Positions 1 to 5,982 are shown, counted from the first letter of the stretch. The stretch: 6,215 nt of DNA from JACJXF01 sp964349045 (GCA_964349045.1 CAYGFI010000233.1:1-6215); one strand, 5' to 3'. Notes: generated from the letters alone by a model not told the origin. A program made the numbers and translations.

Positions 1-1
1 G

Positions 2-112
2 ATTTATGTAAATGGAAATCTTTTATTACGTTTCCTCAATCAGGTCGCAAATTTACTAAAAATAAATAAAAACTCAATAGGAAAAATGCTTAAGTCATCA
101 AAAGATTTATAA
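2..112 (+). CDS. Possible C-terminal end of a gene entering from the left edge (partial)
   Basis: Frame 2 is open from the window edge to a TAA at 110-112, giving 36 residues that end NSIGKMLKSSKDL. The composition is protein-like (a Leu/Asn/Lys-rich helix, with RFLNQVANLLKINK in the middle), but the piece is too short to assign to a family. Two things support it: the stop is followed at once by an inverted repeat that also closes the convergent minus-strand gene, and no better explanation for these bases is visible. Frame 1 is also open, to a TAA at 67-69, so the frame choice is not certain. The start lies outside the window. Confidence 0.35.
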   Translation: MYVNGNLLLRFLNQVANLLKINKNSIGKMLKSSKDL

Positions 113-144
113 GAATTTTTAACTGGCTGGCAATTAAAAATTCT
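112..144. terminator. Probable bidirectional terminator between convergent genes
   Basis: AGAATTTTTAA (112-122) and TTAAAAATTCT (134-144) form a perfect 11-bp inverted repeat around the 11-nt loop 123-133. The right arm contains the TAA stop of the minus-strand barrel gene, and the left arm starts at the last base of the putative plus-strand stop. The stem is almost all A/T and therefore weak, but its outer edges give U-rich runs in both directions. Its place between two convergent stops makes a shared terminator the natural reading. Confidence 0.45.
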
Positions 145-1012
145 CAAGATTATCCTCTTTGTTTTTCTGTTCTTTTGATATGCTCCGGCTTAATTTCTGA
201 TCCTGCCTTCTTTCTTTCCAGGTTTTTGACTTCGCGACATCACTGACATCAATTACTTTTCCAAAGCGGTAACCTGCGCAGAGGTTAAGAAAATAAAAAT
301 TATTGGTTTGAGTTGCCATAATAGGGATCGACTTTGGAAAAACATCAAGACCGATTCCTACCTCAATAGCATGAATAATGGCATCTTCACGACTGTATTC
401 GAAACTTAATCCTGCCTTGGCCGTTGCTCCGGGCACGACTGATAATTCTTTAAATCCCTTGAAAAATGAAGCCCTGCCATTTATATTTGTCTGATGGATA
501 GAAGTATTAAATTTTTCAGTTTTATATGGATCGTAGTTTGGATTAGGGGGATAAGTCGGAGGAGCATAATAACGTATTTCATAATAGATGGGTTTTAAGA
601 TCCCAATAACAGGTCCGGCAGCATAAAAATAACGTATTGAAATCCCACCCTTATCATTTTTCCTGAACATCTCATATTGTTTTCCGATAGTACCTTTGAA
701 TTCAAAAAAATTATTCTGTTTTCCGAAAACAAAACTTCTGCTCGAAAAGTTATTGAACGTACTAGTCAGACGAATTTCTTTAGGATGCTTAACATTCATA
801 AAATCAATATCATAAAGGGTCTGATTACGGGCATTAATGCGCTTCCCGAAGCGATACCCGGCCCCAATGCCATTAGAGGTCAGAAAAATTATTCCGGATT
901 GTTCATTTTTTAGCATGATCTTTGGCTGCTCATCAATTTCTCCCTGGGAAAAAACCACTCCCGGAAAAAGGGATAATAAAATTAATGCGCATTGTTTGAG
1001 AATTTTCAGCAT
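134..1012 (-). CDS. Predicted outer-membrane beta-barrel protein, function unknown
   Basis: This 292-residue protein starts with a Sec signal peptide (about 1-22, MLKILKQCALILLSLFPGVVFS, cleavage before QG). The mature part alternates short hydrophobic/aromatic stretches with polar turns, as in the small beta-barrels of Bacteroidota outer membranes. AGYRFGK occurs twice, at residues 51-57 in an early strand and 246-252 in the last strand, encoded by different codons, so the similarity is at protein level. A Pro/Tyr-rich loop (about 150-160, APPTYPPNPNY) may be surface exposed. The C-terminus (about 259-292) is a charged Lys/Arg/Glu tail after the last strand, unusual for a barrel and perhaps periplasmic. 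The ATG at 1012 gives a well-formed signal peptide and follows a promoter match at 1049-1082. I do not recognise a named family. The gene stands alone: its upstream neighbour ends at 1180 with its own hairpin. Confidence 0.8.
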   Translation of the reverse strand: MLKILKQCALILLSLFPGVVFSQGEIDEQPKIMLKNEQSGIIFLTSNGIGAGYRFGKRINARNQTLYDIDFMNVKHPKEIRLTSTFNNFSSRSFVFGKQNNFFEFKGTIGKQYEMFRKNDKGGISIRYFYAAGPVIGILKPIYYEIRYYAPPTYPPNPNYDPYKTEKFNTSIHQTNINGRASFFKGFKELSVVPGATAKAGLSFEYSREDAIIHAIEVGIGLDVFPKSIPIMATQTNNFYFLNLCAGYRFGKVIDVSDVAKSKTWKERRQDQKLSRSISKEQKNKEDNLENF

Positions 1013-1048
1013 CGATCGTGGCAGTAAATAATCTAAATACCTTTAGAG

Positions 1049-1082
1049 CAAAGGTAAGGGCAAACATTAAAATATTGGCAAA
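1049..1082 (-). promoter_or_regulatory. Promoter for the barrel-protein gene
   Basis: On the minus strand TACCTTTG (1049-1056) exactly matches the Bacteroidota -7 box TAnnTTTG. A TTTG (1079-1082) lies 22 nt upstream, a little more than the usual 19-21. Transcription would begin near 1042, giving a leader of about 30 nt before the ATG at 1012. Confidence 0.5.
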
Positions 1083-1093
1083 ATAAAATAAAA

Positions 1094-1143
1094 ATATTGC
1101 AGATCAGAACCAGGTATTTTTTCCTGATAATATTCTGCAATAT
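1094..1143 (-). terminator. Hairpin terminator after the small lipoprotein gene
   Basis: ATATTGCAGA (1094-1103) and TCTGCAATAT (1134-1143) are perfect 10-bp inverted arms. The 30-nt loop holds an inner CAGG/CCTG pair that can extend the fold. On the minus strand the hairpin is followed by ATTTTTATTTTATTTT, a T-rich tract, as expected for intrinsic termination of the gene ending at 1180. A second small inverted repeat (CCGGT/ACCGG, 1156-1169) lies between the stop and this hairpin. Confidence 0.55.
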
Positions 1144-1179
1144 GGAGTAATTATACCGGTGTTCACCGGCTTACAAAAA

Positions 1180-1314
1180 TTATGCCTTTGGGGTCTCAAC
1201 CTGTTCCTGATCAACCTGGCCGCGGTAAGCAGGGCAGTTTGCTTTTTTGTTGCAGGATGTCAAAAAAATACCCATGGCAATTACCAGCACCAGTACGTAA
1301 GCAAGCTTTTTCAT
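1180..1314 (-). CDS. Small lipoprotein, 44 residues
   Basis: A short gene with ATG at 1312-1314 and TAA at 1180-1182. The product begins MKKLAYVLVLVIAMGIFLTSC: a basic start, a hydrophobic core and an LTSC lipobox, so signal peptidase II would cleave before Cys21 and attach lipid there. The mature protein would be only 24 residues, CNKKANCPAYRGQVDQEQVE followed by TPKA, with a second Cys in the NCPAY motif. Very small lipoproteins of this shape (SC, Lys/Asn run, CPAY) are familiar in Bacteroidota genomes, but I know no function for them. The gene has a promoter match at 1379-1409 and a terminator-like hairpin at 1094-1143, so it looks like a complete one-gene transcription unit. Plus-strand frames over this region lack any comparable feature. 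Confidence 0.75.
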   Translation of the reverse strand: MKKLAYVLVLVIAMGIFLTSCNKKANCPAYRGQVDQEQVETPKA

Positions 1315-1374
1315 TATCAAAATTTTTATTTTCCACCGGTTTATTAACTCCGGTTCAGATATTTTTAATCATCT

Positions 1375-1390
1375 GCTGTAAATATACAGC
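1375..1390. repeat. Inverted repeat over the -7 box, possible operator
   Basis: GCTGTA (1375-1380) and TACAGC (1385-1390) are perfect 6-bp arms around AATA. The palindrome covers the -7 element of the lipoprotein promoter, where a dimeric repressor could block transcription. It would also form a short hairpin. With only six pairs, chance cannot be excluded. Confidence 0.35.
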
Positions 1391-1409
1391 TAATATTAAA
1401 AAATACAAA
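1379..1409 (-). promoter_or_regulatory. Promoter for the small lipoprotein gene
   Basis: On the minus strand TTTG (1406-1409) is followed after exactly 19 nt by TATATTTA (1379-1386), seven of eight positions matching TAnnTTTG. This is the canonical Bacteroidota spacing. The start site would be near 1372, giving a leader of about 58 nt. The -7 box lies inside the inverted repeat GCTGTA-AATA-TACAGC (1375-1390). Confidence 0.55.
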
Positions 1410-1420
1410 CTTTTCAATAA

Positions 1421-1630
1421 TTAACAATTATCAGCCCGAAAAGTTTGCTCTGGAATAGAAAATTCATTAGCGCCGAATGACATGCTGCATATTTTGAATG
1501 TTTTTCCATATCCTGGTTCAAATAATTCCCATGGAATATATACGCGTTCAGTTTCTTCCAAAATACTTAATAAATGCCTGCAGATTCTTTAAAAAATCCT
1601 CCAGATCCTTATGTTTTCTGAAAGGTATTT
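1421..1630 (-). pseudogene. Possible decayed coding remnant between xylanase and small lipoprotein
   Basis: This 210-base stretch has no intact gene. On the minus strand two frames together look coding. One reads through 1630 to a TGA at 1548-1550 and contains RKHKDLEDFLKNLQAFIKYF. The other is open from 1588 to the TAA at 1421-1423 and contains ERVYIPWELFEPGYGKTFKI, ending with SIPEQTFRADNC. Neither has a credible start codon, and one shift near 1550-1590 would join them. That suggests a frameshifted C-terminal fragment of a lost gene. No family is recognised and the evidence is only composition, so plain intergenic DNA remains possible. No clear terminator for the xylanase gene is visible here. 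Confidence 0.25.
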
Positions 1631-4171
1631 TTATTGTCTGATAAGTTTTGTCCATCTGATTTCATCAGTTGATTGCAGTTTCAAAGTGTAATATCCATCA
1701 ATGACTTCCGGCCAGATCTCGATTTTACCGGATTTGGGAATAATTGATCGGTAAAGAACTTTGCCTTTCAGGTCAAAAATATTGATTTCTACAGGATATT
1801 TATTGAATCCGGAAACATCAATAATAAAGTAGTTTTTAAATGGATTGGGTGAAACAGATATATATTTGTCTGTTTTGGATATTCCGGTGTAACAGGTGGG
1901 ATCATCTGCGGAAAGTTTTGTAACACCTAATTCCGGTGAAAATGTCTTGCATCCGAAAGAATTGACTTCAACTTTATATATCCCAGACTCCAAAACATTT
2001 ATTCGCGGGAGCGACCCGGAAAAAAACGTGCCATTCTTATACCATTTATAGGTAAAGGGTATATCAGTAGTTGCGGTAAGAGTAACACTACCGCCAGGGC
2101 AAAAAGTAAGTGGGCCGGACGGATCAATTGCAATCTCAGATATGGTGTTTATAACAATTTCAATGGGGGTGGATTTTACAATAATACCTTTACCGGACAC
2201 CTCAGCATGAAAGATACCAGGATAGTCAACAGTTATTCCATTAGTTGTTTCAGGCAATTCGTTATCACCATTAAACCATTTTATCGTAAAATCAGGCGAC
2301 ACGTCAATTGATAAACTGGTTTCTTCTCCCTCGCATAAAACTGTCTCGCCAATTATATTAATTTTTACTTCAGCCGGCACCTGCGGTTCTGTTGAGATCG
2401 TAATCTCATTTAATTTTCCTGAGGATTCAGGTATATCTAATACAAAACTTCCGGTATTTTCTTTATCTTCATGTTTAACAGAATAGGAATATGTGCCAAG
2501 GAATCCATTAAAATTAACGTTACCCAGTGCATTTGTCAATTGAGTAGTATCTTTTGTCCACCACTGATTCAAAACCAGATTTCTAAAAGCCAAACCATTA
2601 GGCTTAATAGACCAATCTTCCTTGTACATGGCCGCGTTTGGTTCCCAGTGTCTGCTTTCCCAAAATCCCCATAAAAGGATCCCGGTAACTGAAGGATGAC
2701 TAAACAGCATTGTCATAAAGTCCCTTGTATAATCGGCCTGAACATCCTGCTGGGTAATAGCGATATCGAATTCAGTAACTTTTATTTCCTTGTCCAATTC
2801 ACTAAACTTATCTAAAACTGTTTTAAGGCGAGGTATTGGTGTAAGGTTGGACGAAAAATGCCCCTGCAGGCCAATCCCCTGAACACCACCACCAAGTTCA
2901 TCAATAAACCTGGATGTGGCTATGAAAGAATCTTGTTTGGGATAATTAGTTCCGTTGCTGCTAAGAATAGCATAATCATTAAGGTATAATTTTACATAAG
3001 GGTCGTTGTTGCGAACCCGTTTAAACCAATCTGCCATTACTTCTCTTCCCAGAATATCCATAAATTCATGCTCACTAAAAGGTTCGTTTATTACATCCCA
3101 GTCAACAACCCGGCCGCGTGTAAAGGTGCAGACATCATCGATACGCTTGTCTATTTCCAGTCGCAACCGATCGGGCTGGGTTTTGTAGTTAGCCAGAAAA
3201 GCGGGACTAAATTTCCATGACGGCCAGAGAACATTGTGACCGCGCATCCTGATGTTAAGGTTGTCGAGATCGTTAAGTACCTTTATCAGATCATTTTTTT
3301 GTGTTGCTGTTTTGGATATGAAACTCGGCCATTTCAGATCGTTTTCAAAAACAACTTCATTAAACATTTCATGTATTTTAGCTTTGTAAGTTGTATTTGA
3401 CAAGTACTCTGATGCCACAATAGCTGATCCAAAGCTGAATTTGTGCCGGGTCATTGCAATAGTTACTTCCGCGTTTGAAACAGGATTACCCAATGTATCA
3501 ATGACTGATATTTGAATATTGCCTTTCCGTATCTGAGAAATTCGTTCCTGTGCTTCGGCTCTCCACGCTGCATCTGGTTCGCGACCGATATAGGTAATTT
3601 CAGTTTCGGGCAATTCATCTATGGTTTTTGTTGTGGAATAATTTATATACCGGATATCACCAACCTCAACAGTTTGAGAAATAAATCCGAAAAAAAATGC
3701 GCAGTTCAGATTACTTACATCCAATGTCGCATTGCTCTTTACCGGAGCATAGTATTGTTTCCATTCTGAGCCAATTGTAACATTCTGGTAAATTACTTTA
3801 GAGTAGGTAGTCTTGTTCTCAATTACCACATTTAGTAATCCCTCTCCGGTTTCCTGAGCTGAGGATATTGTCCGGGCAAAAAAAGTTACCAGAATCACAT
3901 CGTTGGTTTGAATACCGGTAACAGGTTGATATATTATTTGAGCATCCCAGGGATTTACAACATCAGCAGGAGTGGCATATCGTAAAGCTTTTACAAATAA
4001 TTGATCATCAATGTTTACCGATGATAAGGTTCCTTTACCGGATTTACTGTAATAGATATTGGCATCTCTGATGATATCTGATCCACCTTCAGGAATCTGA
4101 CTATAGGTATTTGTTATTGCAGAAAAAAATACTAAAAATATCGGGAAATATAAGCAGAATGATTTTTTCAT
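1631..4171 (-). CDS. Secreted GH10 endo-beta-1,4-xylanase with CBM-like, Ig-like and T9SS domains
   Basis: An 846-residue enzyme predicted to hydrolyse internal beta-1,4-xylosidic bonds with retention of configuration. Order: signal peptide (1-24, MKKSFCLYF to TYS); jelly-roll carbohydrate-binding-like domain (about 26-180); linker and GH10 lead-in (about 217-250, GNIQISVIDTLGNPVSNAEV); GH10 barrel (about 250-535). Visible active-site residues: FENDLKW (275-281), His312 in GHNVLWPSW, acid/base Glu363 in WDVINEP, His438 in GLQGH, nucleophile Glu467 in VTEFD, and Trp501 and Trp509 in WGFWESRHW. Two Ig-like repeats follow (about 600-674 and 680-750; CEGEETSL..IKWFNG and CPGGSVTL..YKWYKNG). The end (about 771-846, ISVSPNPFKNYF to WTKLIRQ) is a type A T9SS sorting domain, so the enzyme is exported across the outer membrane and released or anchored at the surface. 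In-frame ATGs at 4234 and 4189 would add 21 or 6 residues; 4171 is preferred because it gives a standard signal peptide in an A/T-rich start context. No SusC/SusD genes are in view. Confidence 0.93.
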   Translation of the reverse strand: MKKSFCLYFPIFLVFFSAITNTYSQIPEGGSDIIRDANIYYSKSGKGTLSSVNIDDQLFVKALRYATPADVVNPWDAQIIYQPVTGIQTNDVILVTFFARTISSAQETGEGLLNVVIENKTTYSKVIYQNVTIGSEWKQYYAPVKSNATLDVSNLNCAFFFGFISQTVEVGDIRYINYSTTKTIDELPETEITYIGREPDAAWRAEAQERISQIRKGNIQISVIDTLGNPVSNAEVTIAMTRHKFSFGSAIVASEYLSNTTYKAKIHEMFNEVVFENDLKWPSFISKTATQKNDLIKVLNDLDNLNIRMRGHNVLWPSWKFSPAFLANYKTQPDRLRLEIDKRIDDVCTFTRGRVVDWDVINEPFSEHEFMDILGREVMADWFKRVRNNDPYVKLYLNDYAILSSNGTNYPKQDSFIATSRFIDELGGGVQGIGLQGHFSSNLTPIPRLKTVLDKFSELDKEIKVTEFDIAITQQDVQADYTRDFMTMLFSHPSVTGILLWGFWESRHWEPNAAMYKEDWSIKPNGLAFRNLVLNQWWTKDTTQLTNALGNVNFNGFLGTYSYSVKHEDKENTGSFVLDIPESSGKLNEITISTEPQVPAEVKINIIGETVLCEGEETSLSIDVSPDFTIKWFNGDNELPETTNGITVDYPGIFHAEVSGKGIIVKSTPIEIVINTISEIAIDPSGPLTFCPGGSVTLTATTDIPFTYKWYKNGTFFSGSLPRINVLESGIYKVEVNSFGCKTFSPELGVTKLSADDPTCYTGISKTDKYISVSPNPFKNYFIIDVSGFNKYPVEINIFDLKGKVLYRSIIPKSGKIEIWPEVIDGYYTLKLQSTDEIRWTKLIRQ

Positions 4172-4361
4172 AATTAAAACATTTGACATTCGTTTTGAGA
4201 TTTTAGTCTTAAAAGATGTTTTATTTTTTTTCATGTCAGGGGATTTATTTTATTCCGGTAACAAAATTTCATGGTTTAAAGAAACTTAAAAATTATTTTT
4301 TTTCAGTTTTTAAAATTGTTTCGGATGTAAAGATAATGCATGTTACCTGATCTGCTGTAAA

Positions 4362-4877
4362 TCAATGAACGAAATGGGAAGGTCCCTCGTAAATATTGGC
4401 ATTTTCAAATTCAACAACATTACCATAGAAAGAAAAATAACCAGGAAATTCACTTTTAACGGTAGCCTTACCATTACGATCAGTCCCGATGAAAATAAAG
4501 ACATCCGCAGTGGATAATACACCCCTCATCTTAATTGTAACCGATAGTGTTTTTTTCTTTTCATTTTTTTTCACTTCATACTGCGTTATATGACCCTGAA
4601 GGTTATTGCGGTTTCCATCCTGGACCTCCCCATATGAGGAATCGACAACAACAAAAACCATATCAGAACCCTGGTTGAATTCTGCCTGAAACACAAACTG
4701 CCGGCTATTCAACAAACTGTCAATTCTGAAAAATGTCAGATTTTGTTCAGCTTCCTTCTCAGTATTTCTCTTCTTCATCTGGTTCGGATCTCTGACCTGG
4801 GCGTTTGATATTACATTGGTTTCAAACACAATTAAGAGAAGACTAAGAAGAATAATCAGAATAGTATGTTTTTCCAT
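4362..4877 (-). CDS. Exported DUF4251-like protein
   Basis: A 171-residue protein with a clear signal peptide (1-26, MEKHTILIILLSLLLIVFET then NVISNA, cleavage before Gln27), so probably periplasmic or envelope-associated. Residues about 42-160 resemble DUF4251, a Bacteroidota family of unknown function: FFRIDSLLNSRQFVFQAEF near the start, an alternating beta region, then ADVFIFIGTDRNGKATVKSE and YFSFYGNVVEF at the end. The central region is unusually lysine-rich (VKKNEKKK, 102-109). The family's LPYFG-type motif is not seen, so this is a family-level guess. Possible starts are ATG 4877, ATG 4895 (six more residues) and TTG 4922. I chose 4877 because the A-rich sequence before it is a typical Bacteroidota start context and the signal peptide begins there; 4895 shares a sequence block with the distal ATG of the xylanase. 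The xylanase gene follows on the same strand after about 190 nt with no convincing terminator, so co-transcription is possible. Confidence 0.7.
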   Translation of the reverse strand: MEKHTILIILLSLLLIVFETNVISNAQVRDPNQMKKRNTEKEAEQNLTFFRIDSLLNSRQFVFQAEFNQGSDMVFVVVDSSYGEVQDGNRNNLQGHITQYEVKKNEKKKTLSVTIKMRGVLSTADVFIFIGTDRNGKATVKSEFPGYFSFYGNVVEFENANIYEGPSHFVH

Positions 4878-4934
4878 TTTGCTATTATTATTCATATCCG
4901 GGGACTGGGTTTTAACTGACAAGTCATCTTAAGT

Positions 4935-4942
4935 CAAAAATA
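4935..4942 (-). promoter_or_regulatory. Candidate -7 promoter box for the DUF4251-like gene
   Basis: On the minus strand TATTTTTG exactly matches TAnnTTTG, about 40 nt before the ATG at 4895 and 58 nt before the ATG at 4877. No good TTTG is found 19-21 nt further upstream; those bases fall in the repeat element at 4950-4981. A box of this composition can occur by chance in AT-rich DNA. Confidence 0.3.
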
Positions 4943-4949
4943 TGGTTTT

Positions 4950-4981
4950 CGCCAACGCCCGACAGCAGGGCCAGTTCAGGC
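4950..4981. repeat. Half-preserved attC-like element (site A)
   Basis: CGCCAACGCCCGACAGCAGG followed by GCCAGTTCAGGC aligns with the left arms of the two complete elements at 5291-5319 and 6038-6069: YAACG near the left edge, then a C/G-rich linker, then CCAGT and a C/G-rich end. On the gene strand its boundary reads CGTTGGCG, against CGTTAGCG and CGTTACCG in the other two. A convincing partner arm is missing. The only weak candidate is around 5049-5080, where TTATGTGTGC resembles the TTAGGTGC edge of the complete elements. It may be a decayed site. Confidence 0.4.
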
Positions 4982-5146
4982 GTTTATACGATTTGTATTC
5001 TGATTTCACTAAACGAAATATTAAACCAAAAATATCGATTTATACCTGTGCAATTCATTGACCATAATGTTTATGTGTGCCCTGAATGAGCAGAAGCAAA
5101 CATTTATTATAAGTTGCTGAATAAATTGGAAAAATACAAATAAGTT
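4982..5146. other. Intergenic stretch without a recognisable gene
   Basis: No reading frame with a plausible start and protein-like composition is seen on either strand between the half element at 4950-4981 and the small ORF ending at 5147. The stretch is AT-rich. It would hold the missing right arm of site A if that element was once complete. GCCCTGAATGAGCAG (5079-5093) shares only a few bases with the expected partner sequence. Confidence 0.4.
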
Positions 5147-5269
5147 TTAAGAGAGCGAAGCAATAAGAGTGAATTTTTCCAGAGTTCGTGCCGTCGGCAA
5201 GCCTAATGCTAAACTTTTTAATTCAACTATTCGGTCCTTAAAATATTGATGGATTTGTTTTATTTCCAT
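5147..5269 (-). CDS. Small hypothetical protein, 40 residues, in cassette-like position
   Basis: ATG at 5267-5269 and TAA at 5147-5149 encode a peptide starting MEIKQIHQYFKDRIVELKSL and ending LEKFTLIASLS. It has no signal peptide or membrane segment. It reads as an amphipathic helix (residues 3-23), a GLPTART turn and a second helix, which looks more like real protein than random translation. It begins about 22 nt beyond the CGTTAGCG boundary of the repeat at 5291-5421 and is followed on the same strand by the related half element at 4950-4981, so it sits where a cassette gene would. No promoter of its own is visible; it could be read through from the toxin-antitoxin operon. It may be a true small protein or the first part of a truncated one. 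No family is recognised. Confidence 0.45.
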   Translation of the reverse strand: MEIKQIHQYFKDRIVELKSLALGLPTARTLEKFTLIASLS

Positions 5270-5290
5270 GGAGTTGTTTTTTTGGCTTGG

Positions 5291-5421
5291 CGCTAACGGT
5301 CGACAGTAAGCCCAGTGCCGACATTATTACAATTTAAGGTTCGGTTTTCTTTTAATTTCATTTAAACCAAATGCTCTGAAACTAAGGGTTAGCTAGGCAT
5401 TGGGCTTACTGTATTAGGTGC
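5291..5421. repeat. Long imperfect inverted repeat, attC-like element (site B)
   Basis: ACAGTAAGCCCAGTGCC (5303-5319) and GGCATTGGGCTTACTGT (5396-5412) are 17-base arms with a single mismatched pair, around a 76-nt AT-rich loop. The outer edges differ from each other: CGCTAACG (5291-5298) on the left, TTAGGTGC (5414-5421) on the right. On the minus strand the element therefore starts GCACCTAA and ends CGTTAGCG, approximating the RYYYAAC and GTTRRRY ends of integron attC sites. It begins 10 nt after the toxin stop codon, on the toxin's strand, where a cassette attC would lie. It could also work as a terminator for the toxin-antitoxin mRNA. The repeat itself is certain; the attC reading is inference. 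Confidence 0.65.
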
Positions 5422-5430
5422 AGGGGTTGA

Positions 5431-5727
5431 TTAAAACATTAGTTTTTTTGGATCTTGTCGATTGTCGTATATCCTTAAAATGTCAACACAATCTTTTCTG
5501 TCGCGATAATATAAAGTGTTGTGTTTAGTTAAAACACATTTCCTGATTTTTTTATTTTTATAAATAAATGGAAATTGTTTTGGATTAGTAGAAATCTGAG
5601 AAACTGATGAGAAAGTAATTTCAATGAAACTTTCCACCACCTTATCATCCCAATTTTTTTGAAGGTAATCAAGGATTGATACAAAGTCATTTTCAGATAA
5701 TGGAGACCAAATAATTTGCTTAGGCAT
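5431..5727 (-). CDS. RelE/ParE-family toxin of a type II toxin-antitoxin module
   Basis: A 98-residue protein, the usual length for the RelE/ParE superfamily. It opens with IIWSPLSENDFVSILDYLQK, the typical N-terminal strand and helix of the fold. It ends with the characteristic strands IRKCVLTKHNTLYYRDRKD, VDILRIYDNRQDP (82-93), where a hydrophobic strand followed by D-x-R-x-x-P is a ParE/RelE signature. Family members either cleave mRNA at the ribosome or poison DNA gyrase; the sequence does not settle which, though the Tyr/Arg-containing C-terminus and spacing look more ParE-like. The ATG (5725-5727) overlaps the antitoxin stop region by 8 nt, implying translational coupling, with the antitoxin made first. 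Activity would be cytoplasmic. No frameshift or truncation is seen, so it is probably intact. Confidence 0.85.
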   Translation of the reverse strand: MPKQIIWSPLSENDFVSILDYLQKNWDDKVVESFIEITFSSVSQISTNPKQFPFIYKNKKIRKCVLTKHNTLYYRDRKDCVDILRIYDNRQDPKKLMF

Positions 5728-5968
5728 GAGAATATTTCTTGCGAATTTTGGACATAACTTTTTCGTTGGTAATACCTTTACCTAACTCAATTTCCTCAAT
5801 CGCATCAAAAATGCCTTGCTTCTGTTCTTTTGTCAATCTTTCCCAATCACTAATGTCCTTTTTCTCATTAATGTAATTTAATAGGACTCCGTATAACTCT
5901 TCTAATCGATTCTTTTCAAGTGAATCAATTTGCCTGAAGATTTTAAGTTTTAGATCAGAGACTGTCAT
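5720..5968 (-). CDS. Antitoxin of the type II toxin-antitoxin module
   Basis: An 82-residue acidic/basic helical protein that precedes the toxin gene and overlaps it by 8 nt, the classic antitoxin-first order. It is expected to bind and neutralise the toxin and, with it, repress the operon. Residues 1-40 form a long helical region (DLKLKIFRQIDSLEKNRLEE onward, LYGVLLNYIN). WERLTKEQKQGIFDAIEEIE and the end GKGITNEKVMSKIRKKY (63-79) match the pattern of antitoxins paired with ParE-like toxins in Bacteroidota, the C-terminal part probably wrapping the toxin. No RHH, HTH or AbrB motif is obvious, so the DNA-binding mode is unknown. The ATG at 5968 lies 14 nt after a perfect -7 box (5983-5990), which fits this start. 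Confidence 0.8.
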   Translation of the reverse strand: MTVSDLKLKIFRQIDSLEKNRLEELYGVLLNYINEKKDISDWERLTKEQKQGIFDAIEEIELGKGITNEKVMSKIRKKYSHA

Positions 5969-5982
5969 AATTTGACTTTTTT

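Noticed and set aside
677..1031. Plus-strand frames at 677-913 and 837-1031
   Set aside because: They lie wholly or almost wholly opposite the barrel-protein gene, show no domain or signal, and have no promoter.
1159..1424. Plus-strand frames at 1159-1347 and 1182-1424
   Set aside because: They are antisense to the small lipoprotein gene, whose lipobox, promoter and terminator all fit the minus strand.
2471..3769. Plus-strand frames at 2471-2674, 3006-3188 and 3512-3769
   Set aside because: All are inside the xylanase gene on the opposite strand and have no recognisable content.
4286..4313. TTAAAAA (4286-4292) / TTTTTAA (4307-4313) inverted repeat between the DUF4251-like and xylanase genes
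   Set aside because: It is a 7-bp stem made only of A/T in very AT-rich DNA, too weak to call a terminator.
5127..5181. TGGAAAAAT (5127-5135) / ATTTTTCCA (5173-5181) inverted repeat
   Set aside because: The A-run makes a 9-bp match unremarkable here, and the right arm is inside the small ORF; no sign of function.
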